DNA of 19,936 nucleotides from Bacteroidales bacterium UBA3816 (GCA_002368955.1 DFDY01000125.1:1-19936); one strand, 5' to 3'; positions 1 through 7,500 are shown, numbered from the stretch's first letter. Notes: a model not told the origin generated them from the sequence alone. Numbers and translations are program-made.

Positions 1-472
1 GCCTAAAATTTGTCCATTACACCGAAATATCCAATATCCAGCTCAAGCATATCAATATCCAGCGGCATTACATCCTGGTACCAGAGGAATCGGCCAAGAA
101 CAAGAAGTCGCGCTGCGCTACCATTACAAAGGACTTGGTAGATGCGCTGCTGCCTATCATGAAGAAATATCCTAACGGCGACACCTACCTGTTCGGATCC
201 AGGGAAGGCTGCCTGCCGTCGGAACAGCGGGTATCTATGGCGCGCTTCCGCAAGAAGTGGACGAGCTGCGGGAGAACCTGAGCCTGCCAAAGGAAATGCA
301 GTTGTATTCACTCCGCGACACAGGCATTACCGACCTGCTTCATGCCGGAATAGACCAGCTGACAGTACAACACCATGCGGACCATTCGTCGTTGGATATC
401 CAGTCTATCTACACCAACCACTATGACCCAGGGGTGAACGAGAAGGTGTACAACAGCGAGGTGGAGTTCTGA
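1..472 (+). pseudogene. tyrosine recombinase/integrase, C-terminal part, frameshifted
   Basis: This is the catalytic C-terminal half of a Bacteroidetes tyrosine recombinase; the 5' part lies outside the window. One frame runs from the left edge to about 258 (…QLKHINIQRHYILV…ARFRKKW). The protein then continues in another frame (DELRENLSLPKEMQLYSLRD…) to the TGA at 470-472. Joining the two needs one extra G near 258-261 (TGGAC for TGGGAC), so a single-base deletion splits the gene. Visible active-site parts are a basic hairpin (SAKNKKSR), box II (YSLRDTG), the ADHSS histidine and the IYTNH tyrosine. The position where family members carry the first catalytic arginine (RptEI pattern) reads HYTEI, so Arg seems replaced by His. 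Family members would normally integrate or excise the element. As read the gene is inactive, unless the frameshift is a sequencing error. Confidence 0.8.
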
Positions 473-485
473 CCGTGCCTGGTTG

Positions 486-517
486 AAAAAAGGCCGACGG
501 TTTCACAACCATCGGCC
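486..517 (-). terminator. Rho-independent terminator, minus strand
   Basis: A 10-bp stem (492-501 with 508-517, one G-T pair) and a short loop. On the minus strand the stem is followed by six T, as expected of an intrinsic terminator for the lipoprotein gene ending at 547. It also separates that gene from the convergent integrase. The 24-base core 493-516 recurs exactly at 12861-12884. Confidence 0.75.
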
Positions 518-546
518 GGGCAAATGAAAGAGACACTTAAAGGGGT

Positions 547-999
547 CTAGTTTGACTTTCTGTTTCTGGCCAGGCGCACTTCGCGGGCGATGCCCCAGAG
601 GGCGAGGAGTGCCACCAGGGCGGCGGCAATGGCCACATCGAGGTGGAGTCGTTGGAGGCGGGTGTCGCACTCGGGGCAGGGGAGGGTGACCTGGCGGTCG
701 ATGTAGAGTGTGTCCGGCTGCACGGTGATGTCGGCTTTGAGGCTGTCGCTCTCCACGAGCAGCTGAAGGGTGATGTCGCGGTTCTGGAGGATGACGGTGT
801 CGCCTGAGGGGAGCCATGCCCAGGGCACTGTTCCGGAAAGGAATTTCTCTGGGATGGGCAAAGTGTCGCGCAGGTGGGCGGTGGTGCGGGTGAAGCAGTC
901 AGGGCAGCGGTGCTGCAGCCTTTCTAGGCGATACTGGCAGCTGCAGCCGGTGAGTGCCAGGACTGAAAAAAGGAGTAATGGTAAGATTTTTCTTTGCAT
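547..999 (-). CDS. lipoprotein with two CPxC motifs and a C-terminal membrane segment
   Basis: A 150-residue protein of unknown function. The N terminus is a type II signal peptide (MQRKILPLLLFSVLALTGC) with lipobox LTGC, so Cys19 would be lipidated. The middle is beta-rich. CPDC lies at 32-35 and CPEC at 108-111, which could bind a metal or form disulfides. A hydrophobic stretch at about 122-140 is followed by a basic tail. A lipoprotein with a second membrane anchor near a phage lysis/entry region suggests a spanin-like or virion-envelope role, but nothing proves this. It follows the BECR-like gene across the RNA at 1028-1092 and ends before the terminator at 486-517. The ATG at 999 is chosen because the signal peptide begins there. 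Confidence 0.7.
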   Translation of the reverse strand: MQRKILPLLLFSVLALTGCSCQYRLERLQHRCPDCFTRTTAHLRDTLPIPEKFLSGTVPWAWLPSGDTVILQNRDITLQLLVESDSLKADITVQPDTLYIDRQVTLPCPECDTRLQRLHLDVAIAAALVALLALWGIAREVRLARNRKSN

Positions 1000-1022
1000 G
1001 TCGAAAAAAAGTTGTATTTTTG
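993..1022 (+). promoter_or_regulatory. Bacteroidetes-type promoter, plus strand (RNA 1)
   Basis: TTTG at 993-996, an 18-base spacer, then TATTTTTG at 1015-1022, matching the TTTG / TAnnTTTG consensus of the Bacteroidetes primary sigma factor. The same two elements with the same 18-base spacing occur at 16898, 18431 and 18673. The -33 element overlaps the start of the divergent lipoprotein gene. Confidence 0.65.
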
Positions 1023-1027
1023 CAGCC

Positions 1028-1092
1028 GAAAAAGAGAGGTGGTTGATACAGGTGGCAATGGGTGCCGCTCAAGGTCAACCACCTCTTTTCTT
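1028..1092 (+). ncRNA. short structured RNA 1
   Basis: A predicted RNA of about 65 nt from the promoter at 993-1022; the ends are estimates. It folds as a perfect 12-bp stem (1035-1046 with 1075-1086) capped by an internal loop and a small hairpin (GGCA 1054-1057 with TGCC 1063-1066). A T-rich tail follows the stem, and the minus strand also has a T run after it, so it can terminate transcription both ways. It ends at the stop codon of the convergent gene 1091-1558. No open reading frame of note and no match to a named RNA family that I recognise. Confidence 0.5.
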
Positions 1093-1558
1093 ATTTATAT
1101 TTCCAGCGCGTTACGCAATAGTGGCAATAAGGGGCTTTCACCAAATTATAACCAGGTTTGTATTTCCCAATAGTAATCCTGGCAGTGCCAAGACCTTTTA
1201 TTTTTTGTTCCATAATAATCATTTGGCAAAATGGCACCTGTTGTTTGTTGCCCGGCTTGGGAGGCAGGCGGTTCACGATGGAGGCCGTCTGCAGCAGCTG
1301 CTCGATGTTGAGGGCGAACAATGTTGAGTCGCGGTCGCCAGACGAATGGGATATTGCTTCGCGTTTGCTGGTTTTGCGGTTAAATGCCACGTTGGCACGC
1401 AGGGCGGGACAGTAGACAGTGCCATATAAGCTCTCGATATGTCGGGTGATGGAATCCACCCTCTTTTTTCGTGCGGGTTTGTTCTTGGCCTTGGGCAGCC
1501 GGGGCTGGGTTCGCAGGCGAGGTGAGGATTTCTTTTTCGATGGCTGTTTGCGTGTCAT
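1091..1558 (-). CDS. basic protein with possible BECR-fold nuclease-like C-terminal domain
   Basis: 155 residues. The first 35 are very basic and rich in K, R, P and S (an RNA/DNA-binding or packaging-type tail). The rest has the order short strand, basic loop, helix (about NIEQLLQTASIVNRLPPKP), then three or four strands (…GLGTARITIGKYKPGYN…). This order resembles the phage-borne BECR-type domains (LPD3/PBECR families, distant kin of RelE, barnase and EndoU), and loosely resembles the proteins at 17031-17459 and 18792-19202. I infer an RNase-like or polyvalent virion protein with low certainty. The start overlaps the upstream 71-residue gene by four bases (ATGA). Its 3' end abuts the convergent RNA 1. 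Confidence 0.6.
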   Translation of the reverse strand: MTRKQPSKKKSSPRLRTQPRLPKAKNKPARKKRVDSITRHIESLYGTVYCPALRANVAFNRKTSKREAISHSSGDRDSTLFALNIEQLLQTASIVNRLPPKPGNKQQVPFCQMIIMEQKIKGLGTARITIGKYKPGYNLVKAPYCHYCVTRWKYK

Positions 1559-1770
1559 TCTTTTACTAATGCTCGTTCGTAGCGTTTGTTCTTATGGTAC
1601 TGCCCGGATCTGTCTTTGGAGAATAGTGGTTGTCCATTATTGGCCCAATAATAGCCTCTTGGGGCTGTTGTGGAGCCGTGTATGCGTTTCCACCCCTTGG
1701 GCATTTTGTTCAGCACACGTATTCCTTGTTTTTTTAATTGCTGGAGTTTGTTTTCGTTCTTTGTTGCCAT
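1555..1770 (-). CDS. small basic protein, PKGWKRIHG/APRGYYW type
   Basis: 71 residues, strongly basic, with no membrane segment. The middle (PKGWKRIHGSTTAPRGYYWANN) is a compact glycine/aromatic module of a kind I associate with small proteins in Bacteroidetes mobile elements; no function is known to me. It is translationally coupled to the next gene (ATGA overlap at 1555-1558), so the two products may act together, for example as a chaperone or antitoxin for the BECR-like protein. That pairing is inference only. Confidence 0.6.
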   Translation of the reverse strand: MATKNENKLQQLKKQGIRVLNKMPKGWKRIHGSTTAPRGYYWANNGQPLFSKDRSGQYHKNKRYERALVKE

Positions 1771-1782
1771 AGTTGTATTGTT

Positions 1783-2220
1783 TTAAAATGGTGAGTCTTC
1801 GATGTCTAATGGGTTCTTTGCTGCAGCGAAATAGTCTTCCTCTACTTTGATGGCGTACTTGCTTTGGGTTGGTGTTTGCTCCTGAAGCATGAGTTCGTAG
1901 GTGATTTCGTTGTCGCGGGGATGATATTTTTTGATAAGGCGTTTTTCGAGGGCGTAGGCTTGTTTGCCGGAGCAGAGGATGGGGCGCACGGTGTATCGGT
2001 GTCGCTTCATCCGGCTGGCGTAGCTGATGACTTTTTGGAAGCGGTGGTTCCAGGTTTGGAAGTGCCGGTACATGGTTTTGTAGACGCTGTAGCCGGAGAA
2101 GCCAACATACACCACTTTGCCGTCTTCTTTGATGATGTAGACGCCGGCGTGGTCGCGAGTCTCGGGGAAGGTTGTGCGGCCAGGCTTGATGTAGGGTTCT
2201 GTGAATTTGTAGACTTTCAT
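1783..2220 (-). CDS. GIY-YIG nuclease-like protein
   Basis: 145 residues with a GIY-YIG endonuclease-type core: GVYII at 26-30, YVG at 38-40, the catalytic-type Arg in YRHF (about 52), a Glu in the helix ALEKRLIKKY (about 92) and Asn in PRDN (104). In the family this fold makes a metal-dependent DNA cut through a Tyr/Arg/Glu site. Here the first motif is GVY/YVG, within normal variation. The C terminus (110-145) is polar with no recognised domain. It sits among virion and lysis genes with a 2-base gap to the upstream TM protein, so it may be a homing-like, DNA-processing or packaged nuclease. The function is inferred from fold motifs only. Confidence 0.7.
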   Translation of the reverse strand: MKVYKFTEPYIKPGRTTFPETRDHAGVYIIKEDGKVVYVGFSGYSVYKTMYRHFQTWNHRFQKVISYASRMKRHRYTVRPILCSGKQAYALEKRLIKKYHPRDNEITYELMLQEQTPTQSKYAIKVEEDYFAAAKNPLDIEDSPF

Positions 2221-2222
2221 TG

Positions 2223-2417
2223 TTATTTGATGAAGAGTGAGAGTACGTTGCCGATGAGGTCGCCGGCGGTGTCGCCGATGGCGTTGGCCTTGGTTTTCTG
2301 GGTTTGGGAATAGGCTTTTTCGAGGGCCTTGTATTTTTGGTTTTGGAGGACCAGGATGACGATTGCGACGAGGAGCAGCAGGAGCATGAGGATGATTGCG
2401 ATGAGTTCTCTTTTCAT
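2223..2417 (-). CDS. small single-TM protein (64 aa)
   Basis: 64 residues. A long hydrophobic segment (about 5-25, IAIILMLLLLLVAIVILVL) is followed by a short coiled-coil-like polar stretch and a weakly amphipathic C terminus. Unknown function; the size and location fit a minor viral membrane protein. It lies 6 bases after the M23 peptidase gene. Confidence 0.65.
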   Translation of the reverse strand: MKRELIAIILMLLLLLVAIVILVLQNQKYKALEKAYSQTQKTKANAIGDTAGDLIGNVLSLFIK

Positions 2418-2423
2418 GGTGTG

Positions 2424-2942
2424 TTAGGTTGTGAAGTTGAAGATGGTTTCAGGGTTAATTTTCTGTCCCGTGGTGGGGTCGGTCACGGAGAAATGGAGGT
2501 GCGGGCGGGAGGAGCGACCGCTGTTGCCAGTTCTGCAGATGGTCTTCCCTGCCCTCACCGTGTCGCCCTCATGGGCCACGAACTCGGATAGGTGACAGTA
2601 GCCGGTCTTATAGCCGTTGGTGTGCTCCATGACCATGGTGTAGCCTCCGCCATAGGACTTGTCATTGAAGGCCTTCGTCACTTTGCCGGGCCAGGGAGCC
2701 TTGACAGGAGTGCCCACCTCGGCGGCAAAGTCAACACCGGTGTGATAGGTGGAAGCTCCAGCCACCGGGGCGTTGCGTTTGCCGAAATGGGAGGTGACCT
2801 TTCCCCTGATGGGCGCGATGGGCCCTCGGGTGATGCGCCGGAGGGTCTTGATGATGAGCACCAACAGGACGGCGAGGACGGCGAGGGTTAGGGCTGCCGA
2901 TCCGAGGGTGTTGAGGATGTTTTTTGCGTGATGGGTCAGCAT
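2424..2942 (-). CDS. membrane-anchored M23 (LytM-type) metallopeptidase
   Basis: 172 residues. An N-terminal membrane anchor (about 14-32) is followed by a full M23 domain. The zinc ligands and catalytic histidines are visible: HxxxD (H67, D71), H117 in YCHLS and HxH (H148, H150). M23 enzymes cut peptide cross-links of peptidoglycan. A complete active site on a membrane anchor suggests a virion entry or lysis enzyme acting in the periplasm. The start overlaps the preceding 66-residue gene by 7 bases (ATGCTGA), indicating coupling. Confidence 0.85.
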   Translation of the reverse strand: MLTHHAKNILNTLGSAALTLAVLAVLLVLIIKTLRRITRGPIAPIRGKVTSHFGKRNAPVAGASTYHTGVDFAAEVGTPVKAPWPGKVTKAFNDKSYGGGYTMVMEHTNGYKTGYCHLSEFVAHEGDTVRAGKTICRTGNSGRSSRPHLHFSVTDPTTGQKINPETIFNFTT

Positions 2943-3136
2943 GGGTCTTGGTCCTCCTCACCGTCGTCGGCCCCGGTAGGCTCTCCAACTGACACAGACA
3001 TGTTGCCATGCTTGATAGTCATGGCCTTGCGGCTCCGGACTACGTATGGCAGCTGCGCCAGTGCCGCATAGCCAAATAGCATCCCCACAGCCGCAAGCCC
3101 ACCACAAAAATGGGCCCATCTGTGCGACTGAGCCAT
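2936..3136 (-). CDS. small single-TM protein (66 aa)
   Basis: 66 residues from the ATG at 3136. A start at 3172 is possible but would overlap the upstream gene. A hydrophobic segment at about 8-28 is followed by a basic patch (RSRK) and an acidic C terminus (GADDGEEDQDPC). Unknown function. The pairing with the next gene (7-base overlap with the M23 gene) suggests a partner of that peptidase. Confidence 0.6.
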   Translation of the reverse strand: MAQSHRWAHFCGGLAAVGMLFGYAALAQLPYVVRSRKAMTIKHGNMSVSVGEPTGADDGEEDQDPC

Positions 3137-3143
3137 AAAACAT

Positions 3144-3596
3144 TTAAACTTCCCAAGTAACTGCATTTCCATATCTGTTGGTTTGTTTTGCTTTTTGACG
3201 TTCCGCCAACCATTGTGTGTATGGACCGTCCAAAAAGTTCTTTTGGTTGTTTACCTCAATTTGCAGACATTCCAACAATTCGTCCTGTCTGTCTAACCGC
3301 TCGTCCATTCGGGTCAGCTGCTCAATTATCTTATCTTGATTTGCAAAGTTCTTTTTGTTACCTTCCTCGGTCTGAGTCATCCACTCCGCCATCGTCTCCC
3401 TCATATACTTCATAAGGTCGATTTCCTGGCGTTGAGCCTCAATGTCAGATGTCTTTGCAGATGCAGAAGCCTGCGCCGCCTCTGCCTCCGCTTTAACCTT
3501 GTCAGCCTTTCGGTGACGGATTGCCGCGCACACCTCCACAATGCCTGCGACAACCCCGCCACCAAATATCATTTGTACTTTGCTAATCCAATCCAT
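3144..3596 (-). CDS. N-anchored coiled-coil protein (inner spanin-like)
   Basis: 150 residues. A hydrophobic N-terminal segment (about 7-26) is followed by a long, charged, alanine/glutamine-rich coiled coil (about 28-120). This architecture is that of inner-membrane spanins and other periplasmic rod proteins, and it lies downstream of lysozyme and spike genes. A lipoprotein is encoded at 547-999 in the same element. The spanin role is inference; an alternative is a virion membrane scaffold. Confidence 0.65.
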   Translation of the reverse strand: MDWISKVQMIFGGGVVAGIVEVCAAIRHRKADKVKAEAEAAQASASAKTSDIEAQRQEIDLMKYMRETMAEWMTQTEEGNKKNFANQDKIIEQLTRMDERLDRQDELLECLQIEVNNQKNFLDGPYTQWLAERQKAKQTNRYGNAVTWEV

Positions 3597-3600
3597 ATCT

Positions 3601-3672
3601 TTAGTTTTTTACTATCATCATCGCCACTCCCACTATTGTTACCATGCTGCCTATTTGTTCAAGTGTTATCAT
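3601..3672 (-). CDS. 23-residue membrane peptide
   Basis: A very short reading frame, ATG at 3672 to TAA at 3601, translating as MITLEQIGSMVTIVGVAMM plus IVKN. It fills the gap between the spike gene (ends 3681) and the spanin-like gene (starts 3596) with only 8 and 4 bases left over. About 15 residues are hydrophobic, followed by a Lys. This resembles the tiny membrane peptides of membrane-containing phages. The fit to the gap is the main support. Confidence 0.45.
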   Translation of the reverse strand: MITLEQIGSMVTIVGVAMMIVKN

Positions 3673-3680
3673 CTTCTTTT

Positions 3681-6600
3681 TTATTCCTCAGTTAATACCC
3701 CCACATAGCAAGCCAAATAAGCATCAGCCATTTGGTTATATCCTGAAGTATCAGGATGGACGTAGTTAGTGTGGTATTGTTCAGTTGTTGTATATCTATC
3801 GCTTATCTGTCTTGTTCCAAAAGCATATCCATAATATCTATCTAAATACAGGTTTGGAGTCGCTATTCTGAGGTTTGGATATTCTTGAAGTAAAGTTAAG
3901 TAGTATTTTCGAATGTTGTATGTATTCTTTAAATAACCTTCCCAATTATTGCTAGCCCCATAATTTGCTCCACTACCATTTACATCATTACCACTAGAAG
4001 TTGTTAATCCTATAATAAACTTACAATTAGGATTATCTCCAACAAATAAATTATAAAGGTCATCAATATATTCATGGAGCTGTGGTAAGTTGTTTGCAAG
4101 TATACTATCATTTATTCCAAACTGAAATGATACAGCATCAATTACATCATTAACCGAGGATAATTGACCTAGATTAACCAACATTGTTTTGTACTGATTT
4201 ATGTCAAGTTGTTCCGTAGTTTCATTCCATAAAGGATTAGCAGATTCTTGAAATGCTCCTGTATAAGGAATTGTACTATCACCACTTCCACTAACTTTTG
4301 TCAGTGTTCCAGTAGGCATAATTAGTGTTCCCGGGTTAGTATAGTGTCTGCTCAGTAAAATATTACCAGTTCCTTCTGTAATATTCACTTCTATAACTTC
4401 AAAATTATGAGAACCATCTGAATAAACCGCCCATAATCCAACAGAACTAACATTAGATACATTAACCCTATAAGCTGGTGAACCTTTTGTTGCATAACTT
4501 TCCCACTTATACCCACCTACTGCTTCATAGTGTTTAGTAGTTCCATGAGTACCAAGCATATTTGGAATAGTGCCGCCAAATCTATTACTGTCGTTAAAGT
4601 TATCATAAAGAGCTGTGGCAGCACCTGAACCTAGAGAATCGCCAAAATAAACTATATTTTTACTGGATTGTAAAGCATCTTTTGCAAGAACCTTTATTGT
4701 AAACTCTTTGCTATATGCTAAATTTCCTATAATATCATAAATATAACAATTACAGGTTAAATTTCCAACATCAGAAGCAGTAGGAGTGAATCTAAAGCAC
4801 CTATCTGTTATTGTCCCCTTAGAACAGCCCCACCGAATCTGATAATTAATTGGGGACATCAATCCTTTGTCAATAGAAAGTGCCACAGTATCATTCCAAA
4901 TATTTAGTTCTGTCCCTACAATAGCATACACAATATCAGGGATGACAATATCTAATCCGACCTTGAAAGCGTCATATATTTGTGTTGGAACATTTGACAC
5001 TTCCTCAATCTTTTCAACTTTAGCTAAATTATTCAATCCTGATGTGCCATTTGTTAGACAAACTAGCGTTTCTTCAGTTAGGGTAAACTCAACTTCTGTA
5101 CCTTGTGTGGTGCCAGTTGAGATTAAAATATTGCTGCTGGTAGTTCCTCCCACAACAAAATTATCGGTAGATGCAAAAATTGACACAAGTGTGCCATAGC
5201 TGGTCGATGAGCTTGTCATTTTTGTTGCCTTATACTTTCCGGCAGGCAGTCTAAAGAGTGAAAGTTTATACGAACTTGTATATGGATTTCTAACAATTGT
5301 ACTAGCGGGTATGTAAGCATCGCTTAATGTTTCAACAAAGTAGGGTGAAGTAAGGGTAATATTAATTGCTTCTTTTGTCAAAAATTCATCTTCCAAAGTC
5401 TGTACTTTTTCACTTAGTTCTTCAACATCTAAGTCAGTTATTTCTTGTTCTAAGTCTTCTACTGTATCTTTTAATGTGGTTATTTTTATTTCTTCTACTT
5501 TACCGTAATTATTAGCAACCAAAGTACCAGAAGATACTTTTGCTAATAAAGCAACAAGTGTTTCTTCCGTAAGATTAAATTCAACCTCAGAACCCTGTGA
5601 AGTACCAGCAGAATTTAAAATTATACTACTAGGAGTACCACCAACAACAAAATCATTAGTAGATGCAAAAGTAGCCACAATAGCACCAACATTAGTAGCT
5701 GAATGAAGTTTAGTCGCCTTATATTTTCCTGCGGGCAATCTAAATAATACGATTGAATAAGAAGCAGTATATTGATTTCTTACTATAGAATATCCACTCC
5801 CTGCCATGTACCCATCATTTAGGGTCTCAACATAATAAGGCGAATTTAAAGTGAGGTTTGTTATTTCCGTGTTATAGATTAACTGCTCTTTTAATCCTCC
5901 TATCTTTTCATCCAACGCCATTCCTGCCTCCGCACTCAGCACACCTTGAGCATTAGGGTCATCATCACCGTTGAGGTCTTTAATGTGCACGTCAGTCACA
6001 GGCTGTCCCGACGCAAACTGAGTGACGAAATCCTCAACGCTCTTTTCTGTGTCAGCAAAGTCATTTTCGTTCCACACCCACACACTCGCAGTCATCTGTG
6101 TGACGGTTGTATTAATCACGATGTAATAATCGCCAGCCTGTCCCGTTGTCGGCTTGTTGGTATCCGTATCAAGATATGTACCCAAGTTGGGGTTATGCCC
6201 CGGGGCACCAGGCGCACCGTCCTGCCCGTCGGCACCGTCCGCACCTTTGGGCAGCGAAAACTTCATTTCCACTCCGCCGCCTTGCTTTGGAGTGACGGTC
6301 ACGCCGGCCTCGCTGCCGGAGGCAGTCTCAGTGGTCACCTCTATAGTGCCTGCCAAGTCTACTGGGTTGTTTTCGCCGTCGCTGATAGTGGGCACCGACT
6401 CATCGCCCCATTCAACACCGCTTTGAGTTTTTTTCAACACCTGGCCCGCTGTTCCAGTAGGCAAAGCATTTTGTTTACCGCCAAGAGCATCTTTCACCGC
6501 CCCCACGGTCGGCACGTGGCCACGCTGTTGGTCTGTCGGATTGGCGGGGATGCTACTCTCCGTCACCACGGAGGACCCACTACCACCACCGTCGTCGCCA

Positions 6601-6842
6601 GGGTTGCCGTCAATCGTCACCCAGTCATCGACATGGCCGGGAACGTCACATGCACTCAGACCGTTTTCGCGTTGGAGGTTGAGAATGTCGCCAGGTGTGA
6701 TGTTGGTCATACCTGAGGGCAACTGTCCATGGTCATACACAAACTGCAACCCCACGGAGTAAACATTGGATGGGTGGATTGCTGCATCTGCTAGAAAGTC
6801 AGACCATTTTTTAATTCTTTTGTTGGTATTTTTTGTTTTCAT
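3681..6842 (-). CDS. spike/receptor-binding protein with collagen-like segment and SGNH hydrolase domain
   Basis: 1053 residues from the ATG at 6842, two bases after the lysozyme stop. Order: N-terminal part (1-80, probable virion attachment); Gly-rich linker; five G-X-Y triplets at 200-214 (collagen-like); a carbohydrate-module-like region (220-270); a duplicated domain of about 128 residues at 325-452 and 490-617 joined by a coiled coil; an Ig-like segment (about 630-722); then an SGNH/GDSL esterase-type domain with block I YFGDSLGS (Ser736), Gly777, block III GIND (Asn911) and block V His1029. Such enzymes deacetylate or de-esterify surface glycans. At the DxxH position the residue is Asn1026, so the catalytic Asp may be lost. 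From residue about 322 the DNA becomes clearly AT-richer than the 5' third, suggesting an imported receptor-binding part. Confidence 0.85.
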   Translation of the reverse strand: MKTKNTNKRIKKWSDFLADAAIHPSNVYSVGLQFVYDHGQLPSGMTNITPGDILNLQRENGLSACDVPGHVDDWVTIDGNPGDDGGGSGSSVVTESSIPANPTDQQRGHVPTVGAVKDALGGKQNALPTGTAGQVLKKTQSGVEWGDESVPTISDGENNPVDLAGTIEVTTETASGSEAGVTVTPKQGGGVEMKFSLPKGADGADGQDGAPGAPGHNPNLGTYLDTDTNKPTTGQAGDYYIVINTTVTQMTASVWVWNENDFADTEKSVEDFVTQFASGQPVTDVHIKDLNGDDDPNAQGVLSAEAGMALDEKIGGLKEQLIYNTEITNLTLNSPYYVETLNDGYMAGSGYSIVRNQYTASYSIVLFRLPAGKYKATKLHSATNVGAIVATFASTNDFVVGGTPSSIILNSAGTSQGSEVEFNLTEETLVALLAKVSSGTLVANNYGKVEEIKITTLKDTVEDLEQEITDLDVEELSEKVQTLEDEFLTKEAINITLTSPYFVETLSDAYIPASTIVRNPYTSSYKLSLFRLPAGKYKATKMTSSSTSYGTLVSIFASTDNFVVGGTTSSNILISTGTTQGTEVEFTLTEETLVCLTNGTSGLNNLAKVEKIEEVSNVPTQIYDAFKVGLDIVIPDIVYAIVGTELNIWNDTVALSIDKGLMSPINYQIRWGCSKGTITDRCFRFTPTASDVGNLTCNCYIYDIIGNLAYSKEFTIKVLAKDALQSSKNIVYFGDSLGSGAATALYDNFNDSNRFGGTIPNMLGTHGTTKHYEAVGGYKWESYATKGSPAYRVNVSNVSSVGLWAVYSDGSHNFEVIEVNITEGTGNILLSRHYTNPGTLIMPTGTLTKVSGSGDSTIPYTGAFQESANPLWNETTEQLDINQYKTMLVNLGQLSSVNDVIDAVSFQFGINDSILANNLPQLHEYIDDLYNLFVGDNPNCKFIIGLTTSSGNDVNGSGANYGASNNWEGYLKNTYNIRKYYLTLLQEYPNLRIATPNLYLDRYYGYAFGTRQISDRYTTTEQYHTNYVHPDTSGYNQMADAYLACYVGVLTEE
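4992..5870 (-). repeat. intragenic duplicated domain in the spike gene
   Basis: Residues about 325-452 and 490-617 of the spike protein align along their length. Shared strings include YVETL/FVETL, SIVRN/TIVRN, LFRLPAGKYKATK (identical in both), DFVVGGT/NFVVGGT and EVEFNLTEETLV/EVEFTLTEETLV. A coiled-coil spacer (VEDLEQEITDLDVEELSEK region) separates them. This is a tandem protein-level duplication that has since diverged. Confidence 0.85.
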
Positions 6843-6844
6843 CG

Positions 6845-7357
6845 TTAAGATAGGAATATGAGGCAACCCGATCCGGCGACGAGTGCGATGGCAGCGCAGG
6901 TTCCGAGTACCTTGGTTAATGTGATTGAGTGTTTTCTGTAATAGGCGTATTCTTTGGCCCGGCGTGCGACTAGGCCGTCGCTCACCCTGCCGCCAGCCAT
7001 GCGCCAGCTGCCCCATGCCATTGCCAGTTCTGTACGTGGCTGGGGGTCGGACTTGATGAGTTTGGCGACGGTGGAGTTGGTAAAAGCACTCGTGCCGATA
7101 TTATAGCACAGGCTGACGGCTGCATCAAACTGCCCCTGGGTGAGCCGGGCACCGGTTCCGTCCACAGCCTTCTCATAGGTTGCGAGGTCCTGCTGCAGCA
7201 TATCCTCGGCCTGCTGTTGCGTGATGGTCATCCCTGCCGTCACGCCCTTGGTATGTCCGTAGCCAATGGTATAGACTCCCGCCTGGCATCGGTAAGCCTT
7301 TAGGCAACAGCCTTCAAATTGTTTAATCAGGTCTATACCTGCTTTGCTTGTTTTCAT
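6845..7357 (-). CDS. GH24 (T4-type) lysozyme with C-terminal membrane anchor
   Basis: 170 residues. The muramidase domain shows catalytic Glu15 (QFEG), Cys24 and Thr30 in the E-8aa-C/D-5aa-T arrangement, the IGYGHT motif (31-36) and the C-terminal GLVARRAKE helix. It would cleave the glycan strand of peptidoglycan. A hydrophobic segment at about 150-169 ends the protein, so it appears tail-anchored instead of exported by a signal peptide. Its start overlaps the stop of the 48-residue membrane gene (ATGA), as in holin-lysin pairs. It may serve lysis, virion entry or both. Confidence 0.88.
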   Translation of the reverse strand: MKTSKAGIDLIKQFEGCCLKAYRCQAGVYTIGYGHTKGVTAGMTITQQQAEDMLQQDLATYEKAVDGTGARLTQGQFDAAVSLCYNIGTSAFTNSTVAKLIKSDPQPRTELAMAWGSWRMAGGRVSDGLVARRAKEYAYYRKHSITLTKVLGTCAAIALVAGSGCLIFLS

Positions 7358-7500
7358 GACAGGAAATGTTTGAGGAGTAGGATGACGGAGGCCACCGTGA
7401 TGACGGCCCCGGATAGATACAAGATGCTTTTCAGTTCGACGTTCACATTCACCGGAACGCCGTCCTTGTAGTTGTTGAGGAGTTGTGATACTTTGTCCAT
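7354..7500 (-). CDS. 48-residue single-TM protein, holin candidate
   Basis: A short reading frame from ATG at 7500 to TGA at 7354-7356, beginning MDKVSQLLNNYKDG. The second half is hydrophobic (about 25-45, ILYLSGAVITVASVILLL) with a Lys-His tail. It fits the gap between the peptidoglycan-binding protein gene (ends 7510) and the lysozyme gene, whose start it overlaps by 4 bases. The position next to a lysozyme suggests a holin or pinholin, but many neighbours are also small TM proteins, so a virion membrane role is equally possible. Confidence 0.6.
   Translation of the reverse strand: MDKVSQLLNNYKDGVPVNVNVELKSILYLSGAVITVASVILLLKHFLS

Noticed and set aside
770..1327. Plus-strand frame of 185 codons crossing the lipoprotein and RNA 1
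   Set aside because: It spans a promoter, a terminator hairpin and two opposite genes, and the product has no recognisable pattern.
1028..1558. Type III toxin-antitoxin (ToxIN-like)
   Set aside because: The RNA is on the opposite strand to the protein gene and has no tandem pseudoknot repeats.
5946..6716. Plus-strand reading frame of 256 codons opposite the spike gene
   Set aside because: No family features; it is the shadow of the spike N-terminal region, whose collagen and linker features are clear on the minus strand.
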